A stretch of 64,000 bases of DNA from Rugalucina vietnamica (GCA_964017185.1 OZ024878.1:2459151-2523150); one strand, 5' to 3'; shown: positions 1-11,222, counted from the stretch's first letter. Numbers and translations: made by a program. Notes: generated by a model from the sequence alone, not told the origin.

Positions 1-3000
1 AGTCATGGCAAATGTCTTGAACTTGGCGCCTGCAAATTCTACTATGGCTACCCTGATATTCTCTGTAGCTCTTTGTGGGACAGTCTTTGCTGAGAAAATC
101 ACAATACCATTTTCTGCCAAATATGATGTTGTTTCCTTTTTCAATCGCTTGGCTTCTGCAGATTCTTTCTTTGCACCCCTGACTGGAGTCGCAGGACTAA
201 CTGTGTACTGCAGACATTCCTGTAGACACCAGAGTATAGCGGATTTAATTCCTACTGACTTTGCCACAGGTGCTTTTGTGCAGTCTGGTTTAATTACCGC
301 TTGGCAAGTATTCATGTCAGATGAAAGACAGTCATATACTTTCTTCATCTTGTCAACTTCTTGTTTCCTTTTCTTCTCCCTTGCTGATCTTTGATTATCT
401 ACTGTCAGTGATTTACAAGTTGCCCTTTTAACTACAACTCCTTTTCCTCGTGCCACTTTCTGCATAAGTTCAGAAGGACCGAGATGATTGTGTAGAACTG
501 GGATGTCATTTTCAGAGTAACCAAGTAACGCTGATCTGCATACATACTTAGTAATAAGAAACTTTCCAACTTCAAATGTTTTCTCGTCTAAGATGGCATC
601 TGAAAGCGCTCTGACACTGACAACATACACGTTTTTGGGTGTTGAGTCTTCTTTTGTTATGGCGTCATTTGCCCTCAGCATCATCTGCAATGTAGGAATG
701 ACATGACTGACATCTTTCTCTGTCACCTTCCAAGTTAACCCTTGCTCTCTGTTGTTTTCTTCTGTATCATTTACATCATCTGTGTCTGATTTGCCCCAAA
801 TAGACAGTCTAGTTGTTCTTATTTCAGCCATTCTATCAACTTGTGTCATTCTTGGAAGTACAGAGTCAGCTGTAGCTCTTGGCCTGAATCCTTTTAGAGC
901 ATCACGATGGTCCATTTCACGTTGTTGGTCCAGAGCTATGTTCGTCTCACTTTCCTTGTGCCGGGTTGAAAACATGCAGTGTTTCATTCCCTGATAGAAT
1001 CGCCCGGTGCTGTAATGGGAAATCAAAAGACGAACACAGAATGCTCCATATGAAGTTGCCCCATTTAGAAATGCAAATGGCAATGATTGCTTTACTGCAC
1101 TAAGGAGCAACTGGTAACCATCTGGACCACCCAACTTTTCAGCTGCTGCAATGGCAAGCACCTCATCACAATGTTTCATGATGTCGCAGTGCAAAGAGAA
1201 AGTGGCATTTTTCTTTTTGTTTCTATCCAAGAATTCATCAAACATGGTTGTCCACTTATCATCTAGTTCTCCAGAATCTAATATGTGCAGGAATTTACTT
1301 GCAGTAGCTGCACTGAGGGAGCGGATGAACAAAACCATCATGAATAGATGAATAGTGAGAGAAAGTCGTTTGATGTTTCTTGTTGCATGCTCTATATGAG
1401 TCGCTTCGACCAATTTCATCCAATCTTTCTCTTTGTCATCGTCATTCATGTACATCAATAGCTGGATGATGCCTGCATCCTTATAACCTGTGCATAGATT
1501 GGTTATTTTGGACTTCCTTAAATGCAGAAGTGGGAATTCTGGAAGGAAGACTCTGTACCTAGCGTCTTGCTCACGAAGCTTCAGTAGGTTGTTTCCGATT
1601 TTTTGATCTGGTGCAAACAAAATTCGGCTGTCTAGGGGCGAGGAGTTGTAGTAATTTCCTGTTTTGATAAGAACTTCATCTAAGACTTCACGAAGCTTGG
1701 TAATACTGTCATCTCTGCCAATAGCAGGAGGTGGATGTCGGCAAATCATTGGTGGTGGTTGGAAGATTGAAAACCCGAATGTCCACAAATTTTCCGACTC
1801 ATCTTCATTAGTAGGATCAATGCTTCTCTCATCTCTCTCTGAATATTCTTGGTTGTCACTTTCTCTGGCAATTTCTGATTGATCTACTGTGTGGGTAGTT
1901 GTCTGCTTGACAACATTACTGATCTTGTTGTTCTCATTTGCAGCATTACCTGTTTCTTCTTCAAAGCTCCTATTTTGCAGCATGCTTATGTCAAGTTCTG
2001 ATTCGCTACAGCTTATTCTGGCATCTGACTCAGAAGATATGGAAGAAACCTCTGAACTTGCACTTGAAGCTGATACTGAATCATCATCGTCTGAGCTATA
2101 TAGGGAACTTTGTTCACTCCCTCCACTATCAGATAATTGAAGAGATTTCATTGAGGCATCAAGGATGTCTAATTCCTCGTCTTCAGGTACACTCAAGGAC
2201 ATCAATGACATATTAAGGTCAATTGTATCATCATGGTAGGTACCGTCATAGTTCTTCTCTGGTAGTGGAATGTATATTGCATCAGTATCGGTAGTTGAAT
2301 CTGCTGCTTCCTGGAAGAGGGTCTTCAACTTCTGATAACCCGATGTATGAACCCATGTTGTGGTCCAACTCCAGGTCATGAAAGTCTTGAAATTTTCTAA
2401 AACCCGTTTTTCATCTTCATCCGGTTCCAAGAGAGTTTTCTTTAAGTGTTCTTTGGTGAGGATTCTTTCACTTTTACATAAACAATGATCACTTCCATCA
2501 CAAATTTCATCATCATGCCAGTGTTGGGATATCATTGTGTCTTTTGGAATTCCCTTGAGTGTCATTGGTAGGGTGGCAATCTGTGTTGATTTAGTTTCAT
2601 TTCTTTCCTTATCTTGTTTAAATGATAATCTTACAAGATTATCAACACAAAATGCAAGATAGCAGTTTTGCAACGAAACATGGTCTTCTTTGAGGCCACT
2701 CACCGACTCATATTTAATTGGATATCTTTTCAAATATGTGCTAAAATAACACAAATCTTCATTGGAATATAGCTTAAGGCGCCTTTCAGCAGATTTCAGA
2801 CTTTGTGTGATTCCCATTGTTGATGTTATAGAAAAGACAGTTCCGACACTGTGGTAATTGAACACTAGTTCATCGGTGTTTAGTTCCTGAACCACTCCGA
2901 AATACTGTCTGTTCTGCAAATTTAGAAGCCGTTCAAACATTGAGTAAAGGCACACAATTTTTGATATCAAAAATCCATGCTTGTTGCTGCTCCTCTTCAG

Positions 3001-4269
3001 GCTTACTTTATTGATGAAAACACCTAGAATTGTCTGTAGCAACAGAGGTACATAAAGTAACCATTCTTGGATCAGGTTTAGGTTTTTCCAGTGTAATGGA
3101 GGATCCTCAGTAAGAGGGAAACAAAGTTCACATGTGGCATTATTGTCCTCTTCAGATTCATTTTCAAACTGGATCTTCTTCAGTATTTGATTGTCAAGCC
3201 TTTTGCTGTAAATGGCATCATATAGATCAAATCGACAAATGTGTTGTTTGTCCTTTGTTCTGAAGTCTGCAAATGACCCTTCCTTAAACAGTATCATTTC
3301 GTGACACACATCTTCATGTTTAACTAAATAATTTCTTATTTGGTGTACTGCCAATTCAGTTCTGTCTGGAAGATTTGTAATTGTTCCTGGTACTTCTATA
3401 AAAACATGGATACCAGGCTGATGCTGACATGTGGCATTGCATCCAATGGAAACAAGACTGGTTGTATGGAGAGTCTCTTTTACTGTTTCTGTTAATTCAC
3501 AATCAATCTTGCTGGGATTGTGGGCTGTTCTCCCATATATCTGCACATTATGCAATGACTCTCCATATTCCCTTCTGTTGATATTTCTACAGGCAATGTC
3601 CCTGCTTTGTCTTTGAATGGTAGCTGCAAGTGTATCAACTTCTTGGCATTGCTGATAAAATCTGTATCGTTCACGTAGTTGTTTTTCATATGTCATACCA
3701 ACAACACTATTTACTTTAGAAAAATGCCATTCAAATAAACATATTTTTGCCCACTCTTCTTTAGAAAAATTGTCTTTATGCACGGTAACTAATGTTTCTA
3801 TTTGTCGGTCTTCAATTTGTATATCTGGTAATAGAATGTCTTGTATCCTTTTATCACCAACATTACTCTTTGCTATCAGATTGTATAGTTCAAGAACATT
3901 CTGAATTGGGAGACCATGTTCTTTTTCTGTCCTCTTTGTGACTGTGTTTGTGTTCCCTAGAATTTTGAATTCAACTTCCTTCACTATTGTATGGCAACTC
4001 TCCAAAATATGTTTATGGTGATAGGCAAAGCCTATTAACGCAGATAATGTTGTCCAACATTTTTCTCCCTTGAGCATAAAATCAGATTGGTCCTTTTCAA
4101 ATATCCTTGTTATATTGCTTGATTTGACTTCTCGCCATTTGTCTCCTGGGGTCAGACGGCCTTTCAAATACTCTGTCCAGTCACTCACGGGTATCCAGTA
4201 TCTGTCATCATCACTGTCATGGGTAAACTTCAGTGAAGATAGTGAAGGCAGTGAATCGATGGAAACCAT
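1..4269 (-). CDS. Large unrecognised protein, single uninterrupted exon, 3' end beyond the window
   Basis: Reading complements of the triplets that begin at base 1, I found no stop from 4323 down to base 1, so the frame runs off the left edge. The in-frame stop upstream is at 4324-4326. I chose the ATG at 4267-4269 because its context (AAACATGG) is strong and it lies 14 bases inside a good splice acceptor (TTTCTTTTGCAG, complement of 4284-4295); an earlier ATG at 4315-4317 lies within that putative intron. The visible product is 1423 residues. Residues about 1-680 are mixed globular sequence with a CELC motif near 380 and a Cys/His/Asp cluster near 583-600. Residues about 684-840 are rich in Ser, Asp and Glu, probably a disordered linker. 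Residues 841-1423 look ordered and include KHCMFSTRHKES, ALDQQREMDH and ALKGFRPRATADSVLPRM, then a Lys/Arg-rich helix. I do not recognise the family; a lineage-expanded gene or transposon-derived gene are both possible. Certain as an ORF, function unknown. Confidence 0.85.
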   Translation of the reverse strand, partial: MVSIDSLPSLSSLKFTHDSDDDRYWIPVSDWTEYLKGRLTPGDKWREVKSSNITRIFEKDQSDFMLKGEKCWTTLSALIGFAYHHKHILESCHTIVKEVEFKILGNTNTVTKRTEKEHGLPIQNVLELYNLIAKSNVGDKRIQDILLPDIQIEDRQIETLVTVHKDNFSKEEWAKICLFEWHFSKVNSVVGMTYEKQLRERYRFYQQCQEVDTLAATIQRQSRDIACRNINRREYGESLHNVQIYGRTAHNPSKIDCELTETVKETLHTTSLVSIGCNATCQHQPGIHVFIEVPGTITNLPDRTELAVHQIRNYLVKHEDVCHEMILFKEGSFADFRTKDKQHICRFDLYDAIYSKRLDNQILKKIQFENESEEDNNATCELCFPLTEDPPLHWKNLNLIQEWLLYVPLLLQTILGVFINKVSLKRSSNKHGFLISKIVCLYSMFERLLNLQNRQYFGVVQELNTDELVFNYHSVGTVFSITSTMGITQSLKSAERRLKLYSNEDLCYFSTYLKRYPIKYESVSGLKEDHVSLQNCYLAFCVDNLVRLSFKQDKERNETKSTQIATLPMTLKGIPKDTMISQHWHDDEICDGSDHCLCKSERILTKEHLKKTLLEPDEDEKRVLENFKTFMTWSWTTTWVHTSGYQKLKTLFQEAADSTTDTDAIYIPLPEKNYDGTYHDDTIDLNMSLMSLSVPEDEELDILDASMKSLQLSDSGGSEQSSLYSSDDDDSVSASSASSEVSSISSESDARISCSESELDISMLQNRSFEEETGNAANENNKISNVVKQTTTHTVDQSEIARESDNQEYSERDERSIDPTNEDESENLWTFGFSIFQPPPMICRHPPPAIGRDDSITKLREVLDEVLIKTGNYYNSSPLDSRILFAPDQKIGNNLLKLREQDARYRVFLPEFPLLHLRKSKITNLCTGYKDAGIIQLLMYMNDDDKEKDWMKLVEATHIEHATRNIKRLSLTIHLFMMVLFIRSLSAATASKFLHILDSGELDDKWTTMFDEFLDRNKKKNATFSLHCDIMKHCDEVLAIAAAEKLGGPDGYQLLLSAVKQSLPFAFLNGATSYGAFCVRLLISHYSTGRFYQGMKHCMFSTRHKESETNIALDQQREMDHRDALKGFRPRATADSVLPRMTQVDRMAEIRTTRLSIWGKSDTDDVNDTEENNREQGLTWKVTEKDVSHVIPTLQMMLRANDAITKEDSTPKNVYVVSVRALSDAILDEKTFEVGKFLITKYVCRSALLGYSENDIPVLHNHLGPSELMQKVARGKGVVVKRATCKSLTVDNQRSAREKKRKQEVDKMKKVYDCLSSDMNTCQAVIKPDCTKAPVAKSVGIKSAILWCLQECLQYTVSPATPVRGAKKESAEAKRLKKETTSYLAENGIVIFSAKTVPQRATENIRVAIVEFAGAKFKTFAMT

Positions 4270-4283
4270 GTTTGTTGGATACT

Positions 4284-4301
4284 CTGCAAAAGAAATGTGA
4301 G
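4284..4301 (-). other. Putative splice acceptor of the large minus-strand exon
   Basis: The complement reads CTCACATTTCTTTTGCAG, a pyrimidine-rich tract ending in CAG directly before AGTATCCAACAAACATGG. This suggests the 4.3-kb exon is not the first exon and that a 5' UTR or short coding exon lies at higher coordinates. I could not locate that exon. Confidence 0.45.
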
Positions 4302-4329
4302 TCAATGTATGCTTCATTGTGACTTAATG

Positions 4330-5156
4330 TCCAACATCTTTTTTGACCATCTCCGCTTAGAAGGCATGTGCATATTTCTTAAATAACATATATGGACTCT
4401 TAATCTTTAACAATCATTCTGTCACTTTCATCAATATTTTATATCTTGTGGCTACCATATAGGCATTTTCGCACATATATGGAATGTTTTAATGATTAAT
4501 AATCATAAAGATGGTGCACCAAAAAGGAAAATTACCAGTGAAAAATAAGCAATAATTTATTACCTCAAACCATATTTAGCTTTACAGGACTTGCTCGGGA
4601 CTTGTCTAAGCCATGTTGGTTCTGAGGTGGTTTTCATTTACTGTAAAATATAGTAATGATATTACAAGGACAAACCTAGACATGACACTTCAAAAGAATG
4701 ACAAAAAACTATTTTCTTCTTTTACTTTTATGGAAAATATAATAACGTTTGTCTTCTAACTATTATTATAATAAATAAGTAATCATTTTATGTGCATGTT
4801 CAAATAAATCTGTGCATTTTTGCAGTAATGAAATTAATTTTACCAGGAAATGCGGGGATGTACATGCATGTACTTAATTACCTTTAAACATACTGCACTT
4901 TCTTGAGTGGTTGCTTCAAACATCATCTTAGCCATACATAGTGATGTTTACTCTAGAATAGAAAAGTGCCACAAATTGCATGCAATATCTTTATGCCCTT
5001 GATGTAACAATGCTAATGTACCAGTATGTACACAACAATACCTTTTCTTGAACAAATTGCATAATTATAATCACACCTTACTCTATGACATGACCACTTT
5101 GAAGAAATAACAACAAAAACAAACTCATGACCACTGTGTGCTGGATAGAACAAATG
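4330..5156. other. AT-rich intergenic or intronic DNA, nothing recognised
   Basis: Upstream of the large minus-strand exon. No recognisable exon, repeat boundary or strong core promoter was seen on either strand. Confidence 0.4.
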
Positions 5157-5350
5157 GGTCGCATCATGAGAAAACAATCATTTAGCATATGCGAAAACAT
5201 AGGCGCTGATTAGCACCTTTGTTTTCGCTACACGGATAGCACAAATCCTCCTTCCGACCTCTAGTTATCTTCTGTGTTCGTACAGCTAGGTATGTGTCGA
5301 TCCTGTTCGAAAACCACATTGTTGGGTTTCTCGAGACATTGCTCAAATAT
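5157..5350 (+). repeat. Family A fold-back element, degenerate copy
   Basis: Recognised by the family A order: a GAGCCGC-like end (here gtcgcatcatgagaaaac), TATGCGAAAACA, a GCGCTGAT...CACCTTTGTTTTCGCTAC core in which the inner palindrome is deleted, CGGATAGCACAA, and a degraded far end near cgagacattgctcaaat. Confidence 0.55.
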
Positions 5351-5608
5351 GCCAGATAAAATTGGTAATGGCTTCGTCAAACAGGTTGACACAGATTCAT
5401 AGCCTTGTGTTTGACGAAAGAAATCAGTGACTGACATGTGCATGTATGTTTGCAAATACGAAGGCTCTTTAAATTATGCTGGCAACAGGATGTGCATCTA
5501 GTATAGGTCAACAGTCTTACAAGACTATTTCACAAATGTTCAATATGAACTGAAAATAACTTTAAGGGCTTTAAAACAATGTAACTATTCCAGTAAAATA
5601 TAAGCCGC

Positions 5609-5815
5609 GTCTTGAGGAAACCAGTCTTTTACCTATGCGAAAACCAATATGCAGACCAGCTGTGCAGTAACACTATTTTCGTAGCAGGATTCCCCTTCTT
5701 CCAAGATCCGAAACCTCAAGCTTCTAGCCAACTCTATAGTTGCACAGGCCAGATTGTTGTCAGAAACCCCGGAAGACAGGCTTTCTCATGTCGCGGCTCA
5801 TTTGATACATGATAG
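5609..5815 (+). repeat. Family A fold-back element, degenerate copy
   Basis: Contains CTATGCGAAAACCA, CAGCTGTGCAGTAAC, ATCCGAAACCTCAAGCTTCT, GTTGTCAGAAACCCCGGAAGAC and the family end TCGCGGCTCAT at 5793-5803. Only one arm of the central palindrome survives. Confidence 0.55.
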
Positions 5816-6637
5816 CTCAGAGAGGCATTAAAAATGATCAATGTATGTCTAGTGCCTGAATGAAGGTACATACTTGATTATCTGAAAGCATGGCAGTACA
5901 GGCACAGATCAGGAAAGCTGATTATTTATTCATAATGTTTTTGCAATACAATGTACTTAATGAGATGGTAAAATATTTATACACACATACTTTTCGAGTC
6001 AACTGTGGTCATTATATATTTACATTGTAGTCCACTAGGCTTACATGGGTTATAAAACAGAAATACGAAAGACAGGCCACAAGACATGATACAAAATGGC
6101 ATGTGTGCACATTCAGTTGTCAGAGTTTGCTTTGTCAAAGTAAAAATACCCATTTTCACATACATGCCAACTGTGCAGACTAGTTAGATCCTCACACCAA
6201 GGCAGGCCCCATATAGATAATTCTGCTGTTAGGATCAGTAAGCGAGTTTTTCCATGAGATGTATAAACAGTGATAGTCTTACCTCTTTTCATTTGAAGAT
6301 CTGTGGCTGCTGCACTGCACCGTTACAAAAGCACATCGAGAATCAGTCAGAATCACATTTTATCAACCGTCTAGTCTGTGTCAGCTATGATATCATACAG
6401 TTATATATCCAAAACACAGCAAACAAAAAACAAAGGCAACAATTTCTAAAACAATAACTGGCCTACTATCAAGCTAGCTTGTGGCAGAGTAATTACCAAG
6501 CGCTCTGATATTGAAACCAAAACATTTCCCAGTCAAACAGGGTTAAAACAACAATTAATGTCAGAGTGTTGATAAAAAAATATAGGAGAAATTTATGGGC
6601 TCAGATCTGAGCGCTCCATAGGACTTAGTCTTCAGAG
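5816..6637. other. No gene recognised
   Basis: AT-rich sequence with only short chance ORFs. I see no splice-bounded exon or named repeat here. Confidence 0.4.
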
Positions 6638-6694
6638 TGTATATAAAAGTGGGGTTTGAGGGGGTACACATTTCACGGACATGTTTTCCTGATG
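6638..6694 (-). repeat. Family C terminal fragment
   Basis: Complement of one family C end: ATATAAAAGTGGGGTTTGAG, then GGGGTACAC and CACGGACATGTTTTCCTGATG. The complement of the last block is the family terminus CATCAGGAAAACATG. Only about 57 bases remain. Confidence 0.6.
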
Positions 6695-7946
6695 TTTAGA
6701 TTGTTTCATCCCTGACTTATCCAGGCGCATGTACCCGGCACTGAACCATGACGTGTCAATGATAAGTTTTACAGACTGAGCTTATGAGTTGCGCAAATCA
6801 GCTGTTTTATGTATTCGGGGACTCTGAGCAATGCTCGCTCGTCATACTTCAAAGCAATTTCAAACACGTTCTCCGCATATCTAACAGAATTTCTGACATA
6901 TTACGCTGTATTTTGAAATTTTACACTGATAAGATCGCTGCTCCTCAAAATTGACTCAAAGATTCTTATGATTTACTGCTCGTAATTGAAATAGCAGAAA
7001 CATCATTCCGTCGCTTATGATTTTATCGGGAATAATTTCAAGCCGTCTGCACATTTTGTGATAGTATTCGAACTCATGATACATGTATGTGCATAATATA
7101 CTGATAAAATATCTTAATTATTGCCATAACTAATCAACGTGGACACTGTTTTTCGAGGTGCTACCTCGATGCGAAAGAACTTGTCATGTTGTTCTTCATG
7201 TTAAAGTTTGCTGATGTCTTATGTTATAGTCATTTCCTTCTTTTTTGTTTGTTTTATTGAACTCAGTGGATTTAAAACTTAATAGTAACATTTCCTGGAC
7301 ATTCTATCCGTACGTGGTTACATGTAACAATGCAATCGTAGAAAACGGCCAATGTGATTGCAAAGTCTTTAAGAACATGGTTTTCCTCTATTAAGAGCGG
7401 TCAAAGCTCACAGTATCTTATAAATTAGCTTTGCCATAAAGACCATTCACCGATTCAAATATATAAATATTTCATTTATGTTATTTCAAAACGAAAATTA
7501 AAGACAAACATTTTAGGTAATTAGATAAACGTATTTTAAGTTCGGGGTAATTAGATAATCGTATCCTAAATAAAGTAAGTATCAGATAATGACAGGTGTA
7601 ATTAGTTGATGCATCATACAGGTGTTTATTCAGTTTTCATCAGTATGATAAGAATGATTCAGATGTGCTTAACAGTGTTAAGAGCAATGAATTGTCTGTT
7701 TAACTAGTTCTGGTAAATACCCTACTTATTCATAGAGTTACCGACGTCAAATTTATTCAAACGCAGTATTTTTAATTACTGACCATTCAAACTGTCATAT
7801 GGTACATGTATGTAGTTTCTTAGCAAGTTCAACAAAGCTATGAGTATTATCTGAATTGTCGCATCAACCAACATTCGACGAAACTGTATTAATCATAATA
7901 GTAGTTGCAAGAAGAGACAATACGACGACATTGCTCTCATAATCGC
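6695..7946. other. No gene recognised
   Basis: Low-complexity AT-rich DNA. No coding exon or repeat family that I could define. Confidence 0.4.
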
Positions 7947-8191
7947 CATTACGAAAATTTGCCCATGTTATATACAGAAATTTTCTGCTGAAAAAAAAAT
8001 AACTGAAAAAGTTGACAGATACGAAAGTTTGATATGCTAACCATTGATTGTGGGTATGAGGCGTTTCTAAGGAGTACCTACACGCTATATGGTTTGGACC
8101 AAAAATAAGCAAATCGGTATTCTCCGTACATCCAGTTTCACCGTATACACGTTTAAGGGGGTATACTTTTCATGAACATGTTCTCCTAATG
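7947..8191 (-). repeat. Family C fold-back element, diverged copy
   Basis: Begins CATTACGAAAATTTGCCCATG and ends CATGAACATGTTCTCCTAATG, which are the two family termini. Between them are the remnants of the central hairpin (CATTGATTGTGGGTATGAGGC, then GAGTACCTACACGC). The GC-rich hairpin loop is lost. Confidence 0.6.
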
Positions 8192-8300
8192 TTAACACCT
8201 AATTCCAGACATAAAATTAAAGTTAAGGCAGACGCCAATATCCGTGTCTAAACATGTTTCATCTTTAATCAGTCTATTCTAAAGTCTGGAGAAAAAAGTT

Positions 8301-8501
8301 TTAACTCATATAAGCCTGGCGCCTTTTACATGGGACATAGGCAAACAGTAAAGCCCCGGATGTAGCGCCGCAATACGCAGTGCTATCATGTTTGCTAAAT
8401 GGATTTTATCGACAACTGGATCAATATGATGACCCTAAACATGAAAGTGGACGCGCCCGAATGATAATGATGGGCAAATCCATTCGTCATATATGGGTTA
8501 A
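8301..8501 (-). repeat. Family D TTAA-flanked MITE, diverged copy
   Basis: Bounded by TTAA at 8301-8304 and 8498-8501. The ends read TTAACTCATATAAGCCTGG and, on the complement, TTAACCCATATATGACGAATG. The core (gggacataggcaaacag, then gccccggatg) is the family D hairpin region, partly decayed. The TTAA target and CYC terminus are typical of piggyBac-derived MITEs. Confidence 0.65.
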
Positions 8502-8585
8502 TTTGATGAGAGTTTGAAATCCTTAGGGACACAATATGCTATAATTATTCCACAGCTAATGCAAAACTGCAGACCTGATTGAAAT

Positions 8586-8820
8586 GAGCCGCATCGTGAG
8601 AAAACGGGATTATTGCCTATGCGAAAACAAAGGCGCAGATCAGCTTCGCAGTAACTGCGAAGCTGATCAGCGCCTTTGTTTTCGCTATTCGGATAGTACA
8701 ATTCCTCTTCTACTTGAATCCGAAATTTCAAGCGTCTAGCTCTTTTCTGTGCTTGTACAGGTCGGTTTGTGTCGGACCTGGTCGGAAACCCCGAAGACCG
8801 GTTTTCTCACGTCGCGGCTC
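8586..8820 (+). repeat. Family A fold-back element, well-preserved copy
   Basis: GAGCCGC at the left and GCGGCTC at the right form the outer inverted repeat. The centre holds a near-perfect palindrome GATCAGCTTCGCAGTAACTG continuing CGAAGCTGATC. No protein is likely: the reading frame through the palindrome (ENKGADQLR... on one strand) only reflects the repeat. Confidence 0.85.
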
Positions 8821-8821
8821 A

Positions 8822-9841
8822 TTAATAGTGACAAAGAACTACAAACAGACATGTGCATATTCACTGTCTCTAATGACTAATTTATAACTCTGATAATTTC
8901 ATAACTAAGGTTACCGTATAAGGTATCAATTCAACCGTGACATTTATAGCCAAACAGAAACAAAAGAAAATCTAACTTTTAATCTAAAATTCAAATTTTG
9001 AAACTTTTTAGAGGTTAAAATATGCTCACCGGCAAAAGTTTAGTCAGTGAAAATACATGTAAAATCCCGTTGATACTGTTTAAATCGCCATAGCTTCTAA
9101 ACCCCTTGATAGTTTGGGATTAAAATTACCAGTCATAAAACTGTGAATAAAACTTAACTTTTCCAACAAAAAAGATTGAAATATCGCATGTGGTTTTGCC
9201 AGAATGCATTCACCGATTTTCGTTCTTAATTTAAATGAAAGGGCGGTAATCTCAAAATAATGAATATTTGACTTGTTATTTCTCGAGACTGTGGGTGAAT
9301 TTTAAAAATCTTTTTCGGGTGTTTGTCACTGGCAACAATGTCTATCAAAAACGCTATTAATCAAAGTGCCGATTTTATCATTAATCGGATAATTGCAAAA
9401 ATGATGTTTTACGAAAAAGGCCAATAACTCTGTTGAAATGGAGAACTGGTGGAGTTTATTTGCAAAATAAGAAAGAAACTGACTCTGCAAATTTAATAAA
9501 GGGAAACATCTTAGGCAAGTAGCAGGGTGTGATAGTAAACGGGCATGTTAAAGTTACTGACTAAACTTTATCCTCTGAGTATAATATAAATATAATAAAA
9601 AATAAATTGAATGAGATTGTCATTTGAAAATAAGATCATAATGGTCATGTTCAATACCCCATTAAGACGTAAAACTGTAGGTGGTTGGCCTGCGGCATCG
9701 CATCTGTTACATTTGGGCAAAAATGTAAACTTGGACATAGTCAGTAAATATTCATAGTATATGGCAAATTCTGCAATCAACTAACAATTGTTCACCGAAT
9801 TCTCATTTTGTAAATGTTAGAAAGGCTGGTCAAGATCGTAG
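8822..9841. other. No gene recognised
   Basis: About 1 kb of AT-rich sequence without recognisable exon or repeat. Confidence 0.4.
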
Positions 9842-9917
9842 TAATAATAATAATAAAAATAATAATAATAATAATAAAAAATAATAAAAAAAATAATAAA
9901 AAATGATAAAAAAAATC
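9842..9917. repeat. AAT/AAAT microsatellite
   Basis: Imperfect runs of AAT, AAAAT and poly-A over about 75 bases. Confidence 0.85.
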
Positions 9918-10054
9918 GACTTATGGGCAAAATTGAATACGACTGACCAATACATCCCCTATCATTTTCCAAAAACATATTATTTACTTACTGTGATCGA
10001 GCTTTTGATCAAGCGTGAGGACCGTTGTAGAAACTTTATGATGAAACGAATTAT

Positions 10055-10271
10055 TTCAACTCATATTTGACGAATGGGTTCTGCCATCATTATCAATGGG
10101 ATGAGTTCAGTTTCATTTTTAGGAGCATCAGGGGTGACTTTTAAATTTTATTTAATGTTTTCGCTGAAAATTCTCAAAGCAAACATAATAGCCCCAGATG
10201 GGATGCCGCGTTCTGCGGCGTCCCATCTTGGGCTATGCTGATTGACTATGTCCCATAGAAAGGACGCCAGT
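10055..10271 (+). repeat. Family D MITE, copy with damaged right end
   Basis: Left end TCATATTTGACGAATGGG, internal hairpin GCCCCAGATGGGATGCCGCG and its complement, then ATGTCCCATAGAAAGGACGC and CAG. The flanking TTAA is mutated to TTCA on the left and absent on the right. Confidence 0.65.
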
Positions 10272-10437
10272 AAATAAAGGTATGATGAAGATACCACACA
10301 CATATTAAGCTGGAAGAGCGTCACAGCACCTTCAGAAACATCCCTCACAGAGAAAAAGTCGATATTTTGTATTGTTTATTCAGCTGTCCGCTGATTGGCT
10401 AATACGAATTTCTGTCTCTGCAACTGCTTCTGTAGTA

Positions 10438-10687
10438 TAAGCAGCGTCATGGGAAAAACGGCACTTTGTCCATTCGAAAAAGAAGAAGGAAATCAGCTGT
10501 GCAGTAACTGCGCAGCAGATCGGCGCCTTTGTTTACGCTGCACAGGTAGTGCAATTACTCTTCTTCTTAAATCCGAAATTCCAAGTTTTAACCATTTTCT
10601 AAGTCTGCACAGTCCGGTAATAATTATCTTTAAGACCATGTCGGAGACCCTGAATACCGTTTTTTTTTTTCTCGCATCGGTGCTCAT
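10438..10687 (+). repeat. Family A fold-back element, diverged copy
   Basis: Shows GCGTCATGGGAAAAAC, CAGCTGTGCAGTAACTGCGC, GGCGCCTTTGTTTACGCTGC, AATCCGAAATTCCAAG and a degraded end CGCATCGGTGCTCAT with an internal poly-T. The hairpin arms here carry TGTGCAGT / ACTGCGCA. Confidence 0.65.
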
Positions 10688-11110
10688 ATTATACGCTAGC
10701 TCATGGCACACTGTCATAGAAACAAAATGATTTTTCATGCGCTTTGTTCAAGTTCGATTTCCATTGGAAGTAGTAATTAGTCTCGCTGACTGGAATTAAT
10801 TTTTAATACTTTTCTGAACAGAGTCGATACATGAAGGCGATTTTAACTGGAAAATAATATCCCTGTGAAATTAGTCAGGCTATGTTTTGTCTCGTTTTCA
10901 CAGACCTTTGGATTGTTTAGTTCAAAGTGATATTTCGTCGTAGATTTTTTTTTCTTTTCTGAACAACTTTACTGCATATGTGGGATTTTAGTGTTTATAA
11001 CATGGAATAATTTTCAAAGCTGTATATTTCTACATTTTAGATACCTTATTCTTGTTACTTTGTAAGTGTTTTAGCATGTAATGAATTCAGTTGTGTACAT
11101 TTCATACAAC
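10688..11110. other. Possible 5' region of the signal-peptide exon
   Basis: Contains pyrimidine-rich tract TTTCTACATTTTAG ending near 11040, which could be an acceptor for an exon beginning there and containing the ATG at 11111. No core promoter was identified. Confidence 0.25.
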
Positions 11111-11222
11111 ATGATAGTGGCACGTTGGCTCCAGGATTTACTGGTTTATACAATTGTACTGTTCCTGTCATTAGTGGAGAGTTACACGTCACGTAGTCAG
11201 GACAGATGGGACACTGTCTCAG
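11111..11222 (+). CDS. Putative first coding exon with signal peptide
   Basis: ATG at 11111 opens a frame MIVARWLQDLLVY... with a basic N-terminus, a hydrophobic core (LLVYTIVLFLSLV) and a polar tail (SYTSRSQDRWDTVS), as expected for a secretory signal peptide. It ends at the donor CTCAG|GTGAGAG (GT at 11223) in phase 1. An in-frame ATG 30 bases upstream (11081) would add ten residues ahead of the hydrophobic core and is less like a signal peptide. The next exon is not close; the first phase-compatible good exon downstream on this strand that I found is at 53586, which would imply a 42-kb intron filled with repeats. The exon call is plausible; linkage to 53586 is inference. Confidence 0.5.

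Noticed and set aside
5..2216. Plus-strand ORFs of 66-129 codons over 5-2216 and at 3431 and 4070
   Set aside because: They are antisense to the uninterrupted minus-strand frame; their Ser/Leu-rich composition is what the complement of Glu/Lys/Asp codons gives.
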